From: Prado023 sp963777855
GTDB lineage: Bacteria > Actinomycetota > Actinomycetes > S36-B12 > CAIYMF01
NCBI GenBank assembly: GCA_963777855.1
Contig: CAVZRW010000012.1
Coordinates: 84,392 to 148,391, forward strand
Direction of reading: 5' to 3'
Length of the DNA stretch: 64,000 nt
Shown: positions 27,757 to 37,047 of the stretch, piece by piece
How the letters are laid out: the number at the start of each line of letters is the position of its first letter
Position numbering within the stretch: the stretch's first letter is position 1
Program-made: the position numbers and the translations under genes
The notes under the pieces: model-generated
What the model saw: only the letters and a program-made list of their open reading frames with translations
Told to the model about the DNA's origin: nothing
Databases searched by the model: none

Positions 27757-28923
27757 ATGACCATGCGCACCCTTCCGACGACGAGCGCGCCAGCGCCGCC
27801 CCGACCCAGGACGGGGGCCTTCGGCGACGTGCGCGCCCGATGGCTGGTGGTCTGGGCGATCGTGGGCGGGATCGCGGTCACGGTGGCCGCCGACGCCGTC
27901 GCCTCGGTGTTCGACGCCGAGGTCTCCGAGGACCTCTTCGGGGTCCTGACCTACCTGGTCATCATCGCCTGGGTGCTGGTGATGGTGGCCGGCCGCGCAC
28001 GCGTGGACCTGCGGGCCATGTTCACCTGGCCCCGGCTGGGCGCCCGCTGGTGGTTGGTCGCGGGGCTGCTGGTGGCCCAGTTCGTCTTCTCCATCGCCGC
28101 GGCCACGGTCACCAACTACCTCTTCCCGACGCTGGACGACTCCCTGGCCGGCATCGGCGAGGGCAACCTGCTTGTTGCCTTCCTCAGCCTGGCGGTCCTG
28201 CCTCCCCTGGTCGAGGAGACGGTGTTCCGCGGGGTGCTGCTCGAGCGGTGGACCGTCCGGTGGAACCTGGCGGTCGGCATCGGCCTCTCGGCGGTGTTCT
28301 TCGCCGCGCTCCACGTCGATCCGGTGGGTGCCGGCATGTTCGCGCTCATCACCTCGCTGCTCTACCTGGCCACAGGGTCGCTGTGGCCGGGCATCCTGAT
28401 CCACTTCGTGAACAACTTCGTGGTGCTGGTGGGCACGCGCTGGGCTCCCGAGACCGACGCCCCCGCCCTGACCGCCTCCGAGGCGTTCTCGACGGCGGCC
28501 GTCGGGTTCGCGTTGAGCCTTCCCCTGCTGGTGTGGTTCATCTGGCGCTACTGGCCCGCCCGCGGGACGCCCACTCCCTACCAGGCGCACGAGGCGACCA
28601 CCGGCCTGCCTTCTCGCACCTTCGCGCCCGTGGCCTGGTCGGCGGTGCCGGGGCCCCTGCAGCTCACCGCAACCCCGACCCATCTGCAGATCAGCGCCGT
28701 TGCCGACCCGAGCCCCACCATCGCGGTCCTGCCCCTCGAGCGGATCCTCGGGGTGTACCCGTCCGCCCAGCTCATGGGTCACCAGGTGATCGTCCGGCTG
28801 ACGGACGGCACCTGGACCGCGCTGCAGGTCAGCTCCGGGGCCCAGCGAGCCAACGAGCGCCTCTCCCGCACGATCGAGGACCGCGCCAGACAGGCGCCCC
28901 GCCACGGACCCCTCGCCCTCTAG
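27757..28923 (+). CDS. CPBP family intramembrane metalloprotease (CAAX protease-like)
   Basis: 388 residues with about eight membrane segments. The protease motifs are in order: EETVFRGVLLERW (motif 1, Glu-Glu plus Arg), FFAALHVDP (motif 2 His) and HFVNNFVVL (motif 3 His and Asn). Related enzymes process prenylated proteins or bacteriocin-type peptides or act in regulated proteolysis. The C-terminal 85 residues, after the last membrane span, form a soluble beta-rich PH-like domain (FAPVAWSAVPGPLQL, ILGVYPSAQLMGHQVIV) that is not part of the catalytic core and would lie in the cytosol. No partner gene is adjacent. Confidence 0.85.
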   Translation: MTMRTLPTTSAPAPPRPRTGAFGDVRARWLVVWAIVGGIAVTVAADAVASVFDAEVSEDLFGVLTYLVIIAWVLVMVAGRARVDLRAMFTWPRLGARWWLVAGLLVAQFVFSIAAATVTNYLFPTLDDSLAGIGEGNLLVAFLSLAVLPPLVEETVFRGVLLERWTVRWNLAVGIGLSAVFFAALHVDPVGAGMFALITSLLYLATGSLWPGILIHFVNNFVVLVGTRWAPETDAPALTASEAFSTAAVGFALSLPLLVWFIWRYWPARGTPTPYQAHEATTGLPSRTFAPVAWSAVPGPLQLTATPTHLQISAVADPSPTIAVLPLERILGVYPSAQLMGHQVIVRLTDGTWTALQVSSGAQRANERLSRTIEDRARQAPRHGPLAL

Positions 28924-28928
28924 CCTCC

Positions 28929-29004
28929 GCACCCCCGCCGCGCACCCGCGCCGCGCACCCCCGCCGCGCACCCCCGCCGCGCACCCCCGCCGCGCACCCG
29001 CGCC
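28929..29004. repeat. Tandem repeat, 13-bp unit GCACCC(C/G)CGCCGC, six copies
   Basis: Five complete 13-bp units and one 11-bp partial unit run directly after the CPBP protease stop (28929, 28942, 28955, 28968, 28981, 28994). Units differ at one position only (C or G). Confidence 0.9.
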
Positions 29005-29013
29005 AAGCGCGCC

Positions 29014-29059
29014 TTTGGGCCCCGTTTCGAAGGCAGGATCCTTCGAGACGGGGCCCAAA
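29014..29059. repeat. Dispersed palindromic element
   Basis: TTTGGGCCCCGTTTCGAAGG (29014-29033) and CCTTCGAGACGGGGCCCAAA (29040-29059) form a 20-bp stem with a single G-U-type mismatch and a 6-nt loop. Half-sites recur at 3079-3159. It lies between convergent genes and could terminate both. Confidence 0.8.
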
Positions 29060-29099
29060 TCGCTTCCTTACCACCGGGATGGGGCCCGGATTCGGAGCG

Positions 29100-29591
29100 T
29101 CAGCCGAGGCCGGCCTGTGCGAGGGCCGACTGCAGGGAGGTTGCGAAGCCACGCGAGGTGAACGTGGCCCCGGAGACCCCCGAGACGCTCGCCGACTGCG
29201 ACTGAATGGCCTCGTCGATCAGGCTCGGCACTGCGTAGGACGAGATCATCGACGACCGGCCGTCCCAGTCGGGCACCTGGGTGGCTGTGATGTCGGTGAC
29301 CTTGCCGTCGGCGACGGTCACCTCCACCTGCACGATGCCGAAGTCACGCACCTGCACGGCGCTGCCGGTGTAGGTGCCGGATGCCCCGCTGGCCGAGGAC
29401 CCCGAGGACCCCGAGGACCCCGAGGATCCCGAGGACCCCGTGTCCGAGTTCGTCGAGCCGTCGGCGGTGGCGGTGATCGCCCCGTCGGCCAGCGCCGACG
29501 AGCCGGTCGAGCTCAGCTCCTTCGGGTTGAGGGCCAGGACGGCCCCGAGGCCGGCCAGCGTGCTGGTCCCGACGATGAGTGCGCGCTTCAT
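29100..29591 (-). CDS. Exported FMN-binding domain protein (flavinylation substrate)
   Basis: 163 residues. The N-terminal hydrophobic segment (ALIVGTSTLAGLGAVLAL) anchors or exports it. A Gly/Ser linker (TGSSGSSGSSGSSGSSASG) leads to an FMN-binding domain: VQVRDFGIVQVEVTVADGKV, then ITATQVPDWDGRS, and the covalent-FMN site VSGVSGATFTS (S/T-G-A-T, where ApbE would attach FMN to the Thr). Only 13 bp separate it from the upstream ferric-reductase-like flavoprotein, so electrons probably pass from cytosolic NAD(P)H through that membrane protein to this extracytosolic flavin. No apbE gene is in the window. Confidence 0.85.
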   Translation of the reverse strand: MKRALIVGTSTLAGLGAVLALNPKELSSTGSSALADGAITATADGSTNSDTGSSGSSGSSGSSGSSASGASGTYTGSAVQVRDFGIVQVEVTVADGKVTDITATQVPDWDGRSSMISSYAVPSLIDEAIQSQSASVSGVSGATFTSRGFATSLQSALAQAGLG

Positions 29592-29604
29592 GGTCTGCTC
29601 CTTG

Positions 29605-31029
29605 TCACCAGGTGAACGACTCGGTGTGGATGCGCTCGGCAGGCATGCCCAGCACCTCCGCGGCGTCCAGGACGGTGCGTTCGAGGTCGTGGGGTCCGCA
29701 CACGTAGAGGTCGCCATGGGCCACCCACGGCACCAGCCACACGAGCCAGCGCGCGTCGAGGGGGAACTGCCGGCGGGTGCCGACCAGGTAGCGGATGCGG
29801 GTGTTCGGCCGCGCCGAGGCGATCGCGTCGAGCTCGCGGTGCAGGATTACGCCGTCGGTGCGCGGGGCCCGGTAGAGGACCTCCACGTGGGCGTGGGCCG
29901 GCAGCTCGTCGAGGATCGCCCGGATCGGGGTGATGCCCACCCCGCCGGCCACCAGGACCACGGCGTCGGTCAGTCGCGCGTCGGCGGTCAGCGTGCCGTA
30001 GGGCCCCTCGATGAAGGCTCGCGTGCCCGGCTTCAGCAGCGCCAGGGCGCTGGAGTGGTCGCCGAGGTCCTTGACCGTGATCCGCAGCGACTGGCCGTCC
30101 GGAGCCGCCGACAGCGAGTAGGGGTGGCCCTGCCACCACATGCCCCGCATCGCGAAGCGCCAGTTGAAGAACTGCCCACCGCGGGCCTGCAGGGCGCTGA
30201 GGTCCCGCCCGGTCACGTACACGCTGACCGTGTCGGGGGATTCCCGAATCACCTCGCTCACCCGGAGCTGGTGGCGCAGGCTGCGCACGGCCGGCAGGGC
30301 CCAGCGGAAGATCACCAGGCTGCCCAGGCTGAGCACGTACAGGCCCAGCCAGAACCGGGTGGCCCACGGGTGGCCGACGAACGCCTGGCCGTAGCGCACC
30401 TGGTGCAGGTAGGCCAGCGCGATCGCGAGGTAGCTGTAGAGGTGGGTGACCCACCAGGTGTCGTAGGTCATCCGGGCCCGGGCCGCGCGCGCCGAGGAGA
30501 ACCCGACCACGAGCATGAGCACGAAGCCGACGAGTGCGGGCAGCATCCAGGGCGTGCGGGCCACGAAGTCCCACGTCTGCGTGAGGAAGCCGACCTGGGC
30601 GCCCATCGCGTAGCCGAGCGTGGTCAGCCCCACGTGGGCCCCGATCAGGCCCAGCGACCACGGGGCGATCGTGCGATGCCAGCTGATCAGCCGGTCGTGG
30701 CCGATCGCGCGCTCGAGCCAGGGGATGCGCGCGGCCAGGATGAGGATCATCAGCGTGCCGTAGGTGCCGACCAGCGCGGTCAGCCGACCCAGCTCGCTGA
30801 GCAGCTGGCCGGAGATGCCGGGCATCCAGTCGGTGCGCCCGGCCAGGTGCAGGCCGACGGCGATGCCCAGGCCGAGCGCCGCCAACGCGGCTGCGCCGTC
30901 ACCGACCCGCTGGCGGCGGCGGGCGGCCCGGCGCAGGGGGTCGTTCGGTGTGCTCCGGGCGGCGGCGCGGGCCGTGGCCGGAGCCTGCGCGCCGCTCGTG
31001 GCCCGGGCGGGCGGCAGTGTCTGAGTCAT
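29605..31029 (-). CDS. Ferric-reductase-like transmembrane ferredoxin:NAD(P)H reductase
   Basis: 474 residues. The N-terminal half has about six membrane segments with the histidines expected of a haem-binding ferric reductase domain (LISWHRTIAPWSLGLIGAHVG, TWWVTHLYSYLAIALAYLHQ). The C-terminal half is a ferredoxin-NADP reductase module. It shows the FAD-binding RGGQFFNWRFAM, HPYSLSAAP, and GTRAFIEGPYGTL, the nucleotide-binding LVAGGVGITPIRAIL, and DLYVCGPHDLERTVLD near the end. It would move electrons from cytosolic NAD(P)H across the membrane. The coupled FMN-binding gene downstream is the likely acceptor. Start ATG 31029; the upstream in-frame Met at 31038 is less likely. Confidence 0.87.
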   Translation of the reverse strand: MTQTLPPARATSGAQAPATARAAARSTPNDPLRRAARRRQRVGDGAAALAALGLGIAVGLHLAGRTDWMPGISGQLLSELGRLTALVGTYGTLMILILAARIPWLERAIGHDRLISWHRTIAPWSLGLIGAHVGLTTLGYAMGAQVGFLTQTWDFVARTPWMLPALVGFVLMLVVGFSSARAARARMTYDTWWVTHLYSYLAIALAYLHQVRYGQAFVGHPWATRFWLGLYVLSLGSLVIFRWALPAVRSLRHQLRVSEVIRESPDTVSVYVTGRDLSALQARGGQFFNWRFAMRGMWWQGHPYSLSAAPDGQSLRITVKDLGDHSSALALLKPGTRAFIEGPYGTLTADARLTDAVVLVAGGVGITPIRAILDELPAHAHVEVLYRAPRTDGVILHRELDAIASARPNTRIRYLVGTRRQFPLDARWLVWLVPWVAHGDLYVCGPHDLERTVLDAAEVLGMPAERIHTESFTW

Positions 31030-31339
31030 GGCCAGCACCTTGCCCGCTCAATGTCAGAGCCCCGGGCCGGGCGATGTTCGGGTTGTGCGAAGACGCCGGC
31101 GCGCCTTGCACAAGGCCCCGGCGAGGAGGAGTCAGGTGCGCCCGGTGGGCGGTGCACGTAGTCGATTCTGACGTTCTGGGCGTCGGTTTCGACTGCGCGT
31201 GGTCTCGGTGGGGTGGGTGCGTCGGTGCCGGCGGGGCGGCGTAGCCCGGGGACGCGCGGAGCGCCGACGTGCGGGAATCGCCCGCGGACGCGAGGCGCCG
31301 ATCCTGCGAGTGCGGGGCCTCGCCCGTGGACGCGCGGGG
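31030..31339. other. GC-rich intergenic region
   Basis: About 310 bp upstream of the ferric-reductase-like gene and downstream of the next minus-strand gene. It contains imperfect repeats of GGACGCG(C/G)GG-type sequence from about 31245 to 31339. No supported gene. The promoter of the 29-31 kb operon must lie here. Confidence 0.4.
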
Positions 31340-33961
31340 TCAGCCGCGGACGCGGGCGCTGCGCGAGTCGTAGAGCGGGGCCAAGGAGACCTTCGCGGGC
31401 ACGATCCGGTTGCCCACGGCGACCGTCCACTCACCGGTGCCCAGGAACTCGGCGTCGAGGTCGACGCGCCGACCGAGCCGGTCGCCCTCGACCATCGCCA
31501 GGCCCACCGCCCCGCCGAGGGTGAACCCGTAGGAGGCCGATCGCAGGTATCCCACCGCCACCCCATCACGCAGCAGGACCTCGGCGTGCACCATCAGCGG
31601 CTCGGGATCCGCCAGCAGCACCTGCACGAGGCGCTGCGCCGGGGGTCGGCCGGCCAAGGCTTCGCGCTGGGCGAGCACCGCGTCGCGGCCGAGGAACCCA
31701 CCGGGCTTGTCCCACGCGATCGTGAACCCGAGGCCCGTGCTGAACAGGTCGTCGGTGTTGTCGAGGTCGTGGCCGTAGTCGCGGTAGGCCTTCTCCATCC
31801 GCAGGCTCCCCAGGGCGCGAAGTCCGCAGTGCCGCAGGCCCAGTGGCTCGCCCGCGGCGACCAGCTCATCGTGGACGTGCACCGCCATCTCGGCAGGCAC
31901 GAACAGCTCGTACCCGAGTTCGCCGACGTAGGTGATCCGCGTGCACAGCCCGCGGGCGAAGCCCAGGTCGACCTCGCGCGCGGCGCGGAACGGGAACGCC
32001 GCGTCGGAGAGGTCCGCGCTGGTCACCGCCGCCAGGACCTCGCGGGAGCGCGGGCCCTGCACCGTGAGCTGGGCCAGCCCGGAGGTCACGTCGGCGATCG
32101 ACACGCGCGCTCCGCCGGCGTGCCGGCGCAGCCAGGCCAGCACGTGCCGGTGGGCGGTGTCCGAGGCGACGACCAGGAAGTCGCCCTCGGCGCGCTTGGT
32201 CACCGTGACGTCGGCCTCGATGGTGCCGCCGGAGTTGAGCCACTGGGTGTAGGTGATCCGCCCCGGCTCGCCGTCGACGTGGTTGGTGCTCAGGCGGTCC
32301 AGCAGCGCCCCCGCGTCGGGTCCGGTGACGGCGAACTTGGCCATGAACGTCATGTCGAACAGCCCGACCCCCTCGCGCACGGCCCCGTGCTCGGCGGCCC
32401 AGTGCTCCCAGAAGTCGGGCCGGCCCCACGTGGGGGAGGGCTCGGCGGGCACCTCGCCGGCGCCGGCGAACCAGTCCGCGGCCTCCCAGCCCGAGACGTC
32501 CTTGAACCACGCCCCCTGCTCGGCCAGGCGCTCGTGCAGCGGCGAGCGCTTGACCCCGCGAGCGGTGCGCATCGACCGCCCCGGGTAGTGGCACTCGTAG
32601 ACCATGCCCAGGCTCTCCACCGTGCGCGTGGCCCGGTAGCGCGGCGTGGCCTGGTAGGGGTGCAGGCGGTCGATGTTCACCGCAGTCACGTCGATGTCGG
32701 GGGAGCCGGTGACGATCCAGTGCGCGATGGCCCGGCCCCACCCGCCGCCGGTGAGGATCCCGATCGAGTTCAGCCCCGCCGCGACGAAGTAGTTGCGCAC
32801 CTCGGGGGCCTCGCCGATGATCGGCAGCAGGTCGGGGGTGAAGGACTCCGGGCCGCAGAAGAACGTGTGCACGCCGGCGTCCAGCGTGGCTGGCACCCGG
32901 CTCATCGCGGCCTCGACGTAGGGGCCCATCCGGTCCCAGTCCGGCGCGATCGTGCCGAACGAGAAGTCGGCCGGGATCCTCCCGACGTTCCACGGGGCCG
33001 CCACGGTCTCGAACAGTCCGACCATGAGGCCCTCGCCCTCGGGGCGGATGTACGTGAACCGGCTGGGGTCCTCGAGCACGGGCCAGTCCGGGTCCACCTC
33101 GGGCATGGGGCCGGTGATCAGGTAGTAGTGCTCGGCGGCCTGCAGCGGGATGCTCACCCCGGAGCGCTCGCCGAGCTGGCGGGCCCACATCCCGGCGGCG
33201 TTGACCACGTACTCGCACTCGATGTCGCCGACCGGCGTGCGCACGCCCACCACCGCACCGTCGCGGGTGAGCACATCCAGCGCGGGCGTGCCCTCGAGCA
33301 GCGTGGCCCCGCGCATCCGCGCGCCCTTGGCCAGTGCCATCGTGACGTCCACCGGGTTCACGCGGCCGTCGGTCGGCGTGTGGAACGCCGCCAGGATGTC
33401 GTCGGTGCGCGCGATCGGGAACAGCTCGCCGACCTCGCGCGCACTGATCTCGTGCACGTCGACGCCCATCAGCCGGTTGAACGCCGAGACGCGCCGGTAC
33501 TCCTCGAGCCGACCCTCGTCGGCGGCCACCTCGATCAGCCCGATCGGGCGGAACCCGGTGGCCTGGCCGGTCTCGGCCTCCAGGCGCGCGTAGAGGTCCT
33601 TGGTGTACTGGCGCAGCTCGGTCGAGGTCTGCGACGTGGACCCGAAGGTGACCATCAGCCCGGCCGCGTGCCATGTGGTGCCCGAGGTGAGCCGGTCGCG
33701 CTCGAGGAGCACGGTGTCGGTCCAGCCCATGCTCGCCAGGTGGTAGGCGATGGAGGTGCCGATGATGCCGCCGCCGATCACCACCACCCGGGCCCGGGAG
33801 GGCAGGGCGGGGGAGGGGGCAGCGGGGGCGGGGGAAGGGGTCGGCGACGGGGCTGGGGTCGGCGCGGCAGACGGCGACGGCCCCGAGGAGGTGGTGGCGG
33901 AGGCGGGCGCGGCGGCCTGCCCCGATGTTGCGGCGGACGGGACGGGCACGTCGGCGGACAT
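31340..33961 (-). CDS. FAD-dependent sarcosine/dimethylglycine dehydrogenase-type oxidoreductase with aminomethyltransferase domain
   Basis: 873 residues. After an odd Ala/Pro/Ser/Thr-rich leader (residues about 1-55) comes a DAO-type FAD domain: RVVVIGGGIIGTSIAYHLAS, and TSGTTWHAAGLMVTFGS, whose His is the expected site of covalent FAD. Next come ILTGGGWGRAIAHWIVTG and the FAO_M linker. From about residue 430 a GCV_T/aminomethyltransferase domain binds tetrahydrofolate (VGLFDMTFMAKFAVTGPDA, YTQWLNSGGTIEADVTV, ITYVGELGYELFVP, ALGSLRMEKAYRDYGHDLD). It demethylates an N-methyl amine (dimethylglycine or sarcosine), sending the C1 unit to folate. Lone gene. Confidence 0.85.
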   Translation of the reverse strand: MSADVPVPSAATSGQAAAPASATTSSGPSPSAAPTPAPSPTPSPAPAAPSPALPSRARVVVIGGGIIGTSIAYHLASMGWTDTVLLERDRLTSGTTWHAAGLMVTFGSTSQTSTELRQYTKDLYARLEAETGQATGFRPIGLIEVAADEGRLEEYRRVSAFNRLMGVDVHEISAREVGELFPIARTDDILAAFHTPTDGRVNPVDVTMALAKGARMRGATLLEGTPALDVLTRDGAVVGVRTPVGDIECEYVVNAAGMWARQLGERSGVSIPLQAAEHYYLITGPMPEVDPDWPVLEDPSRFTYIRPEGEGLMVGLFETVAAPWNVGRIPADFSFGTIAPDWDRMGPYVEAAMSRVPATLDAGVHTFFCGPESFTPDLLPIIGEAPEVRNYFVAAGLNSIGILTGGGWGRAIAHWIVTGSPDIDVTAVNIDRLHPYQATPRYRATRTVESLGMVYECHYPGRSMRTARGVKRSPLHERLAEQGAWFKDVSGWEAADWFAGAGEVPAEPSPTWGRPDFWEHWAAEHGAVREGVGLFDMTFMAKFAVTGPDAGALLDRLSTNHVDGEPGRITYTQWLNSGGTIEADVTVTKRAEGDFLVVASDTAHRHVLAWLRRHAGGARVSIADVTSGLAQLTVQGPRSREVLAAVTSADLSDAAFPFRAAREVDLGFARGLCTRITYVGELGYELFVPAEMAVHVHDELVAAGEPLGLRHCGLRALGSLRMEKAYRDYGHDLDNTDDLFSTGLGFTIAWDKPGGFLGRDAVLAQREALAGRPPAQRLVQVLLADPEPLMVHAEVLLRDGVAVGYLRSASYGFTLGGAVGLAMVEGDRLGRRVDLDAEFLGTGEWTVAVGNRIVPAKVSLAPLYDSRSARVRG

Positions 33962-34195
33962 GCCCGCGAGTCTAGGTCCGGGGGCCCGGCCCTCGGCGCG
34001 GCCGCGGGGCGCGCATGGGCGGGGCGCAACCGCGGGGCGCGCAATGGCGACGCGCGCAACGGCGGAGCGCGCGCCACGGCGGGCGCGCGCCGGCGCGCGC
34101 GGGCCGGGCGTGCGGGGTGTGTCGTGCGCGGGCCGCCCGGGCGTGCAACCGCCGGGCGCCCCGTCCGCGTAAGGACGGGCGCCCCGCGCTCGGGG
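33962..34195. repeat. Degenerate GCGC-rich repeat tract and panB terminator
   Basis: From about 33990 to 34110 a loosely repeated GGGGCGCGCAA(T)GGCGACGCG-type unit occurs several times. At 34153-34186 GGGCGCCCCGTCC/GGACGGGCGCCCC forms a hairpin directly after the panB stop on the minus strand, probably its terminator. No gene is visible. Confidence 0.5.
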
Positions 34196-35121
34196 TCAGC
34201 GGTACTCGTGCTCCGGGCCCGGGTACACCCCGCCGACGACCTCGTCGGCCCACTGGCGCACCGCGCCGGAGAGCACCGAGCCGACGTCGGCGTAGCGCTT
34301 CACGAACTTCGGCGCACGGCCCGGGGTGAGCCCGGCCATGTCCTGCCAGACGAGCACCTGCGCGTCGGTGGTGGCCCCGGCGCCGATCCCGATCGTCGGG
34401 ATCGACAGGCTGCGCGTGACCCGCTCGGCCAGCTCGCTGGGCACCACCTCGAGCACGACGGCGAACGCCCCGGCGGCCTCCATGGCCTTGGCGTCGCGCA
34501 TGAGGATCTCGCCGTCCTCGCCGCGACCCTGCACGCGGTAGCCGCCGAGCTGGTTGCACCGACTGCGGCGTGAGCCCGAGGTGCGCCATCACCGGGATCC
34601 CGGCGCCGACCAGTGCCTCGACCTGCGGCAGCACGCGCGCCCCGCCCTCGAGCTTGACCGCCTGGACGCCGGCCTCCTTCATGAACCGGGCGGCGGTCTC
34701 CAGCGCCTGCTGGGGCGAGGACTGGTACGAGCCGAACGGGCAGGTCGCCGACGACCAGCGCGCGCGACGAGCCGCGGACCACGGCCGCGGCCAGGGGCAG
34801 CAGGTCGTCCACGGTCACCGGGACGGTCGAGTCGTAGCCGTAGACGACCATCGCCGCTGAGTCGCCGACGAGCATCACGGGGATGCCGGCCTCGTCGAAG
34901 ATGCGCGCGGTGAGCGCGTCGTAGGCGGTGATCATCGGCCACTTCTCGCCGCGCGCCTTGGCGGCGATGAGATCGCGGGTGGTGATCCGACGGCCGGTCG
35001 GGGAGGCTCCGTAGAGCGTGGGGGCGGCCTCGGCGGCCTGTGCAGCGGGGGCGCCCGATGCGGTCGTGGACGGGGCTGCGGGGGAGTGCGCGGGAACGCC
35101 GGTGGCGGCGGGCATGCTCAT
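34196..35121 (-). CDS. panB: 3-methyl-2-oxobutanoate hydroxymethyltransferase (frame broken twice)
   Basis: First committed step of pantothenate synthesis: adds a hydroxymethyl group from methylene-THF to alpha-ketoisovalerate. Start Met 35121 leads to an Ala/Pro-rich extension of about 40 residues, then TTRDLIAAKARGEKWPMITA, MLVGDSAAMVVYGYDST (metal Asp) and ALVVGDLPFGSYQ. Next are AVKLEGG, IPVMAHLGLTPQS, GGYRVQG, VVLEVVPSELAERVT and IPTIGIGAGATTDAQVLVWQ. Breaks at 34737-34738 (Pro written CCCG) and 34553-34554 (His/Gln written CAAC) fall on codon third positions. With them corrected the protein is about 308 residues, normal apart from the extension. Divergent from the MFS pump. Confidence 0.88.
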
Positions 35122-35257
35122 GTGGATCGCTCCTTATCTCGAGGCTCCGCTCGGAGTCCCCGGACGACATGAATGGTGGCACGTCGCGGGTGCGCGCGCC
35201 ACAGAGGGGATACCCCTGCCGGGGAATGGGCAAACGGGGTGTGGTGTTCTCCTGCCC

Positions 35258-37040
35258 GTGTCCACCAATGCGCCCGGCAGCCCCGCGGCCCCCGACCTGA
35301 GCCCACCCCCCACCGAGGGCGCCGCGCACCGGTGGCGGGCGCTGGCGGCGCTGGTCGTCAGCCTGCTGGTGGTGGTGCTGGACAACACGGTCCTCAACGT
35401 CGCCCTGAAGACGATCCAGGAGGACCTGGGGGCCACCCAGAGCCAGCTGATCTGGGCGATCAACTCCTACTCGCTGGTGTTCGCGGCCCTGCTGTTCACG
35501 TGGGGAGTCCTCGGCGATCGCTACGGCCGCAGGCGCATCCTGATCCTCGGCCTGGTGCTGTTCGCCCTGGCCTCCATCCTCAGCGCGTTCGCCCGGACCC
35601 CTGAGCAGCTCATCGCAGCCCGCGCGCTGATGGGCATCGGCGGGGCCTCGGTGCTCCCGGTGACCCTGTCGATCATCACCGTGATCTTCCCGCCGGCCGA
35701 GCGCGGCCGGGCCATCGGCATCTGGGCGGCTGCCGTCGGCGGCGCTGTCGCCCTCGGCCCGCTGCTCGGCGGGTTCCTGCTCGAGCACTTCTGGTGGGGC
35801 TCGGTGTTCCTGATCAACGTGCCGATCATCATCGTCGGCATCGGCGGGATCCTGGCCAACGTGCCCGAGTCGCGCAATCCGCACCCGGGCCGCCTGGACC
35901 CGATCGGCCTCGTGCTGTCGGTGGTGGGCCTGCTGGCACTTGTCTACGGGATCCAGGAGGCGGGCTGGAGCGAGCCGGTCGACCTACGCCTGGATCGGCC
36001 TCGGCGTGGCCGTGATCGTCGCGTTCCTGGTGTTCGAGTCCCGCACCGACCACCCGTCGATGGACCTGAGCCTGTTCCGGATCCGCTCGTTCTCGGTGCC
36101 GCTGGCCGGAACCTCGCTGACCTTCGCGGCGCTCACCGGGACGCTGATCTTCCTCGCGTTCTACTACCAGGTGGTGCGCGGGTGGTCCCCGTTGCAGTCC
36201 GGGGCCCTGACCGTCCCCTTCGCCGTCGGCCAGATCCTCGCGGCCCCGCGCAGCGGCAAGATGGTGGCCCGGTTCGGTGCGCGTCGGGTGATCCCGTTCG
36301 GGCTGGTTCTGGCCTCGCTGGCGATGTTCGTGTTCACGCGGCTGACGCTGGACACGCCCGTCTGGGTGCTGGTGATCATCCCGTTCGTGTTCGGCTTCGG
36401 GATGGGCAACGTGGTGGCTCCCTCGACCACGCGGATGACCCTGGCCACGCCTCCGCAGCGCTCAGGTGCGGGGTCGGCCGTGCAGAACACCGTGCGCCAG
36501 GTGGGCGCGACGCTGGGCGTGGCGGTGATCTCCTCGGTGGTGGCCACGAAGTACTCGGGTGCCATGAGCTCGGCGCTGGAGGGCAGCCCGCTGCCCCCCG
36601 ACCTGCGCGACGTGGCCGCCGACAGCGTGGGCGCCACCTACGAGGTGGCCGGCCGGCTGCAGGCCTCCGGGCAGGCGAGCCCCGAGCAGGTCGACGCGCT
36701 GCGGGCGGCCGCTGACACGGCGTTCATGTCGGCGTTCCACGTGGCGGCCTACATGGGCCTGGGACTGCTTCTCACCGCGCTGGCGATCTTCCTGCTGTGG
36801 CTGCCCGCCCAGGCCGAGGCCGTCGCGTGGCGTGCCGGCGGCACGTCGGCCCCGCTCCGGCCCGCAGCCGGCCGGCGGGCAGCCGAGGGTGACGGCGAGG
36901 CTGCGGCCGAGGGCCTCGACGCGGCCCACCAGGTGCACGTGGTCGCGGAGGACCCCGACCACCTCGGCCACGTCGACGAGGCTCCGCTGGAGCACCCGCG
37001 CGGCGGCGGAGCCCACGTCCGGGAGCCGGACCAGCGCTGA
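35258..37040 (+). CDS. MFS drug exporter, DHA2/EmrB-QacA type (one frame break)
   Basis: Proton-driven multidrug exporter with 14 predicted membrane spans, about 594 residues. GTG 35258 starts the chosen frame. Motif A is GVLGDRYGRRRILILG, motif D1 is VLDNTVLNVAL in helix 1, and motif C is a variant in GGAVALGPLLGGFLLEHFWW. The second half (GTSLTFAALTGTLIFLAFYY and PFVFGFGMGNVVAPSTT) is in another frame. The two join at 35980-35981, where Val is written GTCG, giving WSEPVTYAWIGLGVAVIVAF. The last 70 residues form a polar His/Glu/Asp-rich tail that is unusual for the family. No adjacent regulator. Confidence 0.86.
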
Positions 37041-37047
37041 CGGGTTG

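Noticed and set aside
28929..29004. CRISPR-like array
   Set aside because: The 13-bp units are contiguous with no spacers, and no cas genes are nearby.
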